Shown: positions 7,231 to 10,742 of the stretch, in pieces
Layout of the letters: each line of letters begins with the position of its first letter
Numbering within the stretch: position 1 is the stretch's first letter
NCBI GenBank assembly: GCA_964549335.1
Contig: CAZJUQ010000019.1
Span: 1-10,742, forward strand
Source: Sulfidibacterium sp964549335
GTDB taxonomy: Bacteria > Bacteroidota > Bacteroidia > Bacteroidales > F082
DNA length: 10,742 nucleotides
Direction of reading: 5' to 3'
The notes under the pieces: model-generated
Databases searched by the model: none
What the model was told of the DNA's origin: nothing
The model's input: the letters and a program-made list of their open reading frames with translations, nothing else
Made by a program: the position numbers and the translations under genes

Positions 7231-8760
7231 AAATAATTTTTTAACGGCAACGATTTTATTGCCGTTTGTCAATCTGACAAAATAGATACCGGATGTTTTA
7301 ACGGGAATTGCATTGGTGATTCCCGTTATGTTTTTTTCGAAAACTTTATGTCCGTAATTGTCGAACACCGTGACGATTCCTTTTGTATTGCTTCTGTTTT
7401 CGATATTGATGTATTTTCCGGAAGCATAAACCTTAAAATCGTATTTTACTTTTTGTTTGTCGATTTTTGTGTTTATGTTTACTATTTTAAAGGTCTCTAT
7501 GTTACTTCCGTTGTATTTGGTGGCGGTAAAGGTAAGAGTATCGTCGTTTATTGATATTTTGCAAAAATGATAGCTTTTGCTGACGGTTACTATGCTGTCG
7601 TAATTGGGATTGGGATTGTACAGTGGAGCGCCTCCTCCGCCGGTAGTAATATGGTGAACACCGTTTACCACTGCGCGGGCGTAATAGTGGTTGTGTCCGG
7701 CAATGGCAAGTTGGATGCCGTGTTGTTCGAACAGCGGCTGTAAAACTTGTTGTACTGTTGTGCTGTTGCTGTGTCCTCCGTCTGCCGACCAACCGGGTTT
7801 GTGAAACACAAAAATTTTCCACTTTTTATTGCTCGACGAAATGTCGTTTACAATCCAATTGTATTGCGGACTGCCCGTTTGGTAGTTTGTAAACTGGTCG
7901 ACCACCGTAAAGTGTGCCGGACCGTAATCGAACGAGTAGTAAAAACGGTCGGTAGTGTACATGGGGTAAGGGAAATACTTTTTAAACAAAACACCCTGTC
8001 CTTCGTGATTTCCAATTGCGGCAAAATAGGGTAGTTCGGCCATCATTTTTCTGATATTTTCGTAGTCGGAGCTGAAAAATTGTTGTTGCCAGTCGTTTTC
8101 ATGGTTTCCGTTCGAAACCAAATCGCCCGACGAGATAATAAATGTTTGGGTTTCGGGCGATTGTTCAATCTCTTGAACTACTTGTCCCGCAACGCTGTTA
8201 TGGGCGTTGGGGTTGCTTCGGGTGTCGCCGTAAGCATAAAAAGTAAAAGAGGTTGCCTCGTCGCCGGGGCCGGTAAAGAAACTGCCCTTTTTAATGACAT
8301 CGTTGCAATTTACCCTGTAATAGTATTTTGTTTCGGGCAATAAATCTGAAATTAATATTTTGTATTGGTGGTCGTTTCCATATTCATCTACCGTAAATGA
8401 ACCTTGCGAATATGTGGTATCGGTTCCGTAGTCGAAAATACAAGAGCGTGTACTGTCGGTTTGCCAAAGCACCAACATCTCGGAATTGTCGCCGGTAAAC
8501 AACAGGTAAGGCTCTTTTTTGAAATATCCTGAGGTTGTTTTTTTGTGTTTAAACAGGTTTTTGAAACAAAACGAACCGTTATTGTTTTTTTGGCTGTAAG
8601 GCCTACTTCCGGCCGTGCGGTTGTCAACGGGGAGTGATATATGATTTATTTGAAAATTTGTGTTGGATTTGAAACTTTCGTCAAAAGTTTTTTCGTTACC
8701 CGCATATGACGAAAAAAATATGGCCACGGTTAACAATACGGAAAAAAATAGTGATTTCAT
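7222..8760 (-). CDS. T9SS-exported metallophosphoesterase (purple-acid-phosphatase-like)
   Basis: A 512-residue secreted phosphoesterase. A signal peptide covers residues 1-20 (MKSLFF, then a hydrophobic run, cleavage near SYA-GN). A polar, Asn/Lys-rich linker runs to about 80, and a fibronectin-like N-terminal domain spans about 83-163. The calcineurin-type catalytic domain follows, with metal ligands Asp179 (GDT), Asp213 (GDLVSNG), Asn251-His252 (GNHE), His320 (FHKP), and His356 and His358 (GHNH). The Tyr of the purple-acid-phosphatase GDxxY motif is Ser216 here, so the enzyme is unlikely to have the purple tyrosinate-Fe centre. The last 75 residues, with DNYGHKVFEK and GIYFVRLTNG...KKLFIK, form a type A T9SS sorting domain. 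Export through the outer membrane, with release or surface anchoring, is therefore expected. The substrate is unknown; phosphate scavenging is the simplest guess. It is a single gene with no obvious partner. Confidence 0.93.
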   Translation of the reverse strand: MKSLFFSVLLTVAIFFSSYAGNEKTFDESFKSNTNFQINHISLPVDNRTAGSRPYSQKNNNGSFCFKNLFKHKKTTSGYFKKEPYLLFTGDNSEMLVLWQTDSTRSCIFDYGTDTTYSQGSFTVDEYGNDHQYKILISDLLPETKYYYRVNCNDVIKKGSFFTGPGDEATSFTFYAYGDTRSNPNAHNSVAGQVVQEIEQSPETQTFIISSGDLVSNGNHENDWQQQFFSSDYENIRKMMAELPYFAAIGNHEGQGVLFKKYFPYPMYTTDRFYYSFDYGPAHFTVVDQFTNYQTGSPQYNWIVNDISSSNKKWKIFVFHKPGWSADGGHSNSTTVQQVLQPLFEQHGIQLAIAGHNHYYARAVVNGVHHITTGGGGAPLYNPNPNYDSIVTVSKSYHFCKISINDDTLTFTATKYNGSNIETFKIVNINTKIDKQKVKYDFKVYASGKYINIENRSNTKGIVTVFDNYGHKVFEKNITGITNAIPVKTSGIYFVRLTNGNKIVAVKKLFIK

Positions 8761-8856
8761 CGTTTAAAAAAATTTGTTTTAAGAAAAAAGTTAATGATAA
8801 TCAGCATGTTAAATAATGAATTATCAATAATAATTACGGTAAAAATAATAAAAATC

Positions 8857-8864
8857 TATATTTG
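8857..8864 (+). promoter_or_regulatory. Possible upstream -7 box for pgk
   Basis: TATATTTG matches TAnnTTTG exactly, 67 bp upstream of the pgk ATG. A second match lies 37 bp downstream. This may be an alternative promoter or a chance match in A/T-rich sequence. Confidence 0.3.
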
Positions 8865-8893
8865 GATAATAGCGGTGCTTTATAAAAGTTTAA

Positions 8894-8901
8894 TACCTTT
8901 G
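8894..8901 (+). promoter_or_regulatory. Possible -7 promoter box for pgk
   Basis: TACCTTTG matches TAnnTTTG exactly and lies 30 bp before the pgk ATG, giving a short A/T-rich leader with no Shine-Dalgarno sequence. No TTTG stands at the usual -33 distance. On the opposite strand only a 7-of-8 match (TAACTTTT, 8786-8793) is seen for the divergent phosphoesterase. Confidence 0.45.
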
Positions 8902-8931
8902 TATTTTTAATACGTAATAAAACGATTAAAT

Positions 8932-10128
8932 ATGAAAACTATAGATAATTATGATTTTACGGGAAAAAGGGCAATTGTAAGGGTTGATTTCAATGTGCCT
9001 TTAAACGAAAAATTTGAGATTACCGACGATACGCGGATAAGGGCTGCAATACCCACAATACAAAAGTTAAGGGAGAAAGGTGCGGCTGTTATATTAATGT
9101 CGCATTTGGGGCGTCCAAAAAACGGTTATGAGGATAAATTTTCATTGAAGCACATTATAAATGATTTGTCAGAAAAACTCGGTACGGAGGTGTTGTTTGC
9201 AAGCGATTGCATAGGTGAAGAGGCTTATGAAAAATCGAAGTCGCTTGGTGCCGGTGATGTGCTTTTGTTGGAAAACTTGCGTTTTTACAAAGAAGAGACC
9301 AAGGGCGACGAAGAATTTGCCGGAAAATTGGCACGGCTTGCCGATGTATATGTAAACGATGCTTTCGGTACGGCACACCGTGCTCATGCTTCCACTGCAG
9401 TTATAGCAAAATTTTTCCCCGGCGATAAAAAGATGTTCGGATATGTAATGGCCAACGAAATAAAAAACATCAACAAGGTGTTGAAAGAGGCCGAAAAGCC
9501 CTTTACGGCAATATTGGGCGGAGCCAAAGTTTCGGGAAAAATAGAGATAATAAACAATCTGCTGGATAAAGTTGACAACCTGATAATAGGCGGCGGTATG
9601 ATGTTTACTTTTATTAAAGCCGCGGGAGGTAATGTGGGAAATTCGCTTGTTGAAGACGATTTGCTCGAAACGGCAAAAGAAGCCGTTGCAAAAGCGGAAA
9701 AACTCGGCGTAAAACTTTTGATTCCGCAAGATGCCGTTATTGCCGATAAATTCGATAATGATGCAAACAGGAAAACAGTGAACTCCGCTGATATTCCCGA
9801 AGGGTGGATGGGACTCGATATTGGTGAAAAGACCATTGAAAAATTTTCGGAGGTTATAGAAAATTCGGCAACAATATTGTGGAACGGTCCTATGGGTGTT
9901 TTCGAAATGGAAAATTTTGCCAAAGGGACAGTTTCCATTGCAAAAAGTATTGCCGGTGCCACTGCCAAAGGTGCTTTTTCGCTTGTCGGGGGTGGCGATT
10001 CGGTAGCTGCCGTTAACAAATTTAACCTTCAGGACAAGGTAAGTTATGTATCTACCGGGGGAGGAGCCATGCTTGAATATATCGAAGGAAAAACCTTGCC
10101 GGGAATAGCAGCTGTCGAAAACGACTAA
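8932..10128 (+). CDS. pgk: Phosphoglycerate kinase
   Basis: This 398-residue protein has the normal bacterial length. It transfers phosphate between 1,3-bisphosphoglycerate and ADP in glycolysis, and works in reverse in gluconeogenesis. The N-domain substrate site has RVDFNVP (17-23), SHLGRP (57-62), ENLRF (114-118) and HRAHAS (149-154). The nucleotide-binding C-domain has GGAKVSGK (196-203), GGGMMFTF (220-227), WNGPMGVFE (317-325), GGGDS (353-357) and TGGGA (375-379). All active-site elements appear intact. The ATG is supported by the short gap to a promoter-like box. It stands alone: the usual glycolytic neighbours are not adjacent here. It is a core housekeeping gene with no sign of transfer. 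Confidence 0.99.
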   Translation: MKTIDNYDFTGKRAIVRVDFNVPLNEKFEITDDTRIRAAIPTIQKLREKGAAVILMSHLGRPKNGYEDKFSLKHIINDLSEKLGTEVLFASDCIGEEAYEKSKSLGAGDVLLLENLRFYKEETKGDEEFAGKLARLADVYVNDAFGTAHRAHASTAVIAKFFPGDKKMFGYVMANEIKNINKVLKEAEKPFTAILGGAKVSGKIEIINNLLDKVDNLIIGGGMMFTFIKAAGGNVGNSLVEDDLLETAKEAVAKAEKLGVKLLIPQDAVIADKFDNDANRKTVNSADIPEGWMGLDIGEKTIEKFSEVIENSATILWNGPMGVFEMENFAKGTVSIAKSIAGATAKGAFSLVGGGDSVAAVNKFNLQDKVSYVSTGGGAMLEYIEGKTLPGIAAVEND

Positions 10129-10181
10129 TGCGTTGCGAAGGGCGCATTAACCATATCAATTGTTGGCATTGGATATTTTTT
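10126..10181 (+). terminator. Probable pgk 3'-end structure and weak terminator
   Basis: Two hairpins lie back to back. TAATGCG (10126-10132) pairs with CGCATTA (10143-10149), and its left arm begins with the pgk stop codon, but no T-tract follows. Next, ATATCAAT (10153-10160) pairs with ATT/GATAT (10168-10176, one bulged G) and is followed by five T's, then AATTT. The second has the shape of a weak intrinsic terminator. Confidence 0.4.
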
Positions 10182-10513
10182 AATTTCCGGACCCTTTCAT
10201 GTATTAATACCTGAATTAACCTTTCATGGAGTCTTTTGCTCCCTGTTAAGCGCTTGTTTTTCATGGCACTGTCTGCTTTGGGAGCTGAAAATCGTAAAAG
10301 CGAATTTTGTGCCCTTGATTCGAAACTTATGCATATTAATGCTTTAATTTCATTAAATTTCAATAACGGTCACGGCTATAAGCAGATGGGGTTTTAACGC
10401 TACTCATTTTCAAACCGCTATGTCGTTTTTTTAGTCGTTAATTTCAATTTTAGCACTTTCCCCGCATTGTTTATAGCCATTGTTGTAGCTCGTTTTTCTT
10501 CCATTTTATCCTC
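10129..10513. other. 385-bp non-coding stretch between pgk and fic
   Basis: No convincing gene is seen. Besides the pgk end structures it holds a 9-bp direct repeat CCTTTCATG (10193-10201 and 10220-10228) and a large imperfect palindrome (10374-10478). A minus-strand open frame (10052-10363, 103 codons) runs antisense into pgk and has no recognisable domain. A 28-codon frame (10418-10504, -) is also too short to credit. The stretch lies between the 3' ends of two convergent genes, so promoters are not expected. Confidence 0.6.
10374..10478. repeat. Imperfect inverted repeat, about 105 bp across
   Basis: GGCTATAAGCAG (10374-10385) pairs with 10467-10478 (TTGTTTATAGCC) over 12 positions, two of them G-U. 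GGGG (10388-10391) then pairs with CCCC (10460-10463). Further in, TTAACG (10394-10399) pairs with CGTTAA (10436-10441). The nested, interrupted arms suggest a folded single-strand or RNA structure, or the ends of a small element. Confidence 0.5.
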
Positions 10514-10742
10514 TTAAAAATATGTTTTTACAGCAAATTCAAATTGCTCAATGAAAATTTTCTTAAAAGCAGTTATATTGTTCTGTTCATAAAACAATAA
10601 CATTGCCTTTTTATAATCTATACTATCAACTGTTCTAAACGAAATAGGACAATACTTGTGATTTATTAATATTGCATTGCTTACTATCCTTGCTGTTCTC
10701 TTGTTTCCATCAACAAAGGGTTGAATATATGAAATCAATATC
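10514..10742 (-). CDS. Fic-domain protein, C-terminal part; catalytic His is Gln
   Basis: The frame is open from the right edge to a TAA at 10514-10516, giving 75 residues. The core motif reads QPFVDGNKRTAR, matching the Fic signature HxFx(D/E)GNxRxxR at every fixed position except the first, where His is replaced by Gln. The rest (SNAILIN, FRTVD, YKKAMLLFYEQNN, FKKIFIEQFEFA) is the helical tail seen in Bacteroidota Fic proteins. Fic enzymes transfer AMP or other phosphate-containing groups to target proteins, with the motif His as general base. Without it the protein may be inactive, regulatory or use other chemistry. The only start-like codon in the window is a TTG at 10738, and the frame is already open before it, so the gene starts outside. 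Local sequence is noticeably A/T-rich compared with pgk. Confidence 0.85.
   Translation of the reverse strand, partial: ILISYIQPFVDGNKRTARIVSNAILINHKYCPISFRTVDSIDYKKAMLLFYEQNNITAFKKIFIEQFEFAVKTYF

Noticed and set aside
10052..10363. 103-codon minus-strand frame overlapping the pgk end
   Set aside because: It overlaps pgk antisense by 77 bp, shows no domain, signal or conserved motif, and is more likely non-coding.
10374..10478. Integron attC site
   Set aside because: The paired arms look similar in layout, but the 7-base core sites (RYYYAAC and GTTRRRY) were not found at the ends.
10418..10504. 28-codon basic frame (MEEKRATTM...) after fic, preceded by GGATAA
   Set aside because: It is too short, has no recognisable family, and overlaps one arm of the palindrome; the frame is likely chance.
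1..10742. CRISPR arrays, tRNA or rRNA genes, insertion sequences
   Set aside because: No regularly spaced repeats, no tRNA-like or rRNA-like stretch and no transposase frame were seen on either strand.

Overview
The window looks like a Bacteroidota chromosome, probably an anaerobic or facultative Bacteroidales-type lineage. Three things point there. A secreted phosphoesterase ends in a type IX secretion (T9SS) sorting domain. Several genes lack a Shine-Dalgarno sequence and have A/T-rich leaders. Matches to the Bacteroidota -7 promoter box TAnnTTTG lie upstream of crotonase, the ornithine carbamoyltransferase gene and pgk. The genus cannot be named from this sequence alone.

Layout. Positions 2-106 (+) are the 3' end of a small membrane protein gene, followed by a strong terminator (151-182) that also serves the convergent genes. 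From 5912 down to 206 (-) lies a fatty-acid or butyrate-type beta-oxidation block: a membrane Fe-S oxidoreductase of the ETF:menaquinone oxidoreductase type (3834-5912), a crotonase-family enoyl-CoA hydratase (2867-3640), a long 3-hydroxyacyl-CoA dehydrogenase (1464-2807) and an SCP-x-like thiolase (206-1450). The last three are tightly spaced (59 and 13 bp) and probably share one transcript. A 193-bp gap with a possible promoter separates them from the oxidoreductase. Divergent from this block is an E. coli-type ornithine carbamoyltransferase (6173-7174, +). It converges on a T9SS-exported metallophosphoesterase (7222-8760, -). Divergent from that is phosphoglycerate kinase (8932-10128, +). 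The right end (10129-10742) is a 385-bp non-coding stretch with an imperfect palindrome, then the 3' end of a Fic-domain gene (-) that runs off the window.

How the genes fit together. Crotonase, dehydrogenase and thiolase cover hydration, oxidation and thiolysis of acyl-CoA intermediates. The membrane protein would pass electrons from an acyl-CoA dehydrogenase, via electron-transfer flavoprotein, to menaquinone. The acyl-CoA dehydrogenase and etfAB genes are not in the window. OTC, phosphoesterase and pgk look like unrelated single-gene units.

No new multi-gene defence or mobile system is evident. The points most worth following are: the oxidoreductase whose first CCG domain has lost all its expected cysteines; the non-canonical dehydrogenase and thiolase pair; a Fic protein with Gln in place of the catalytic His; and the palindrome beside it.
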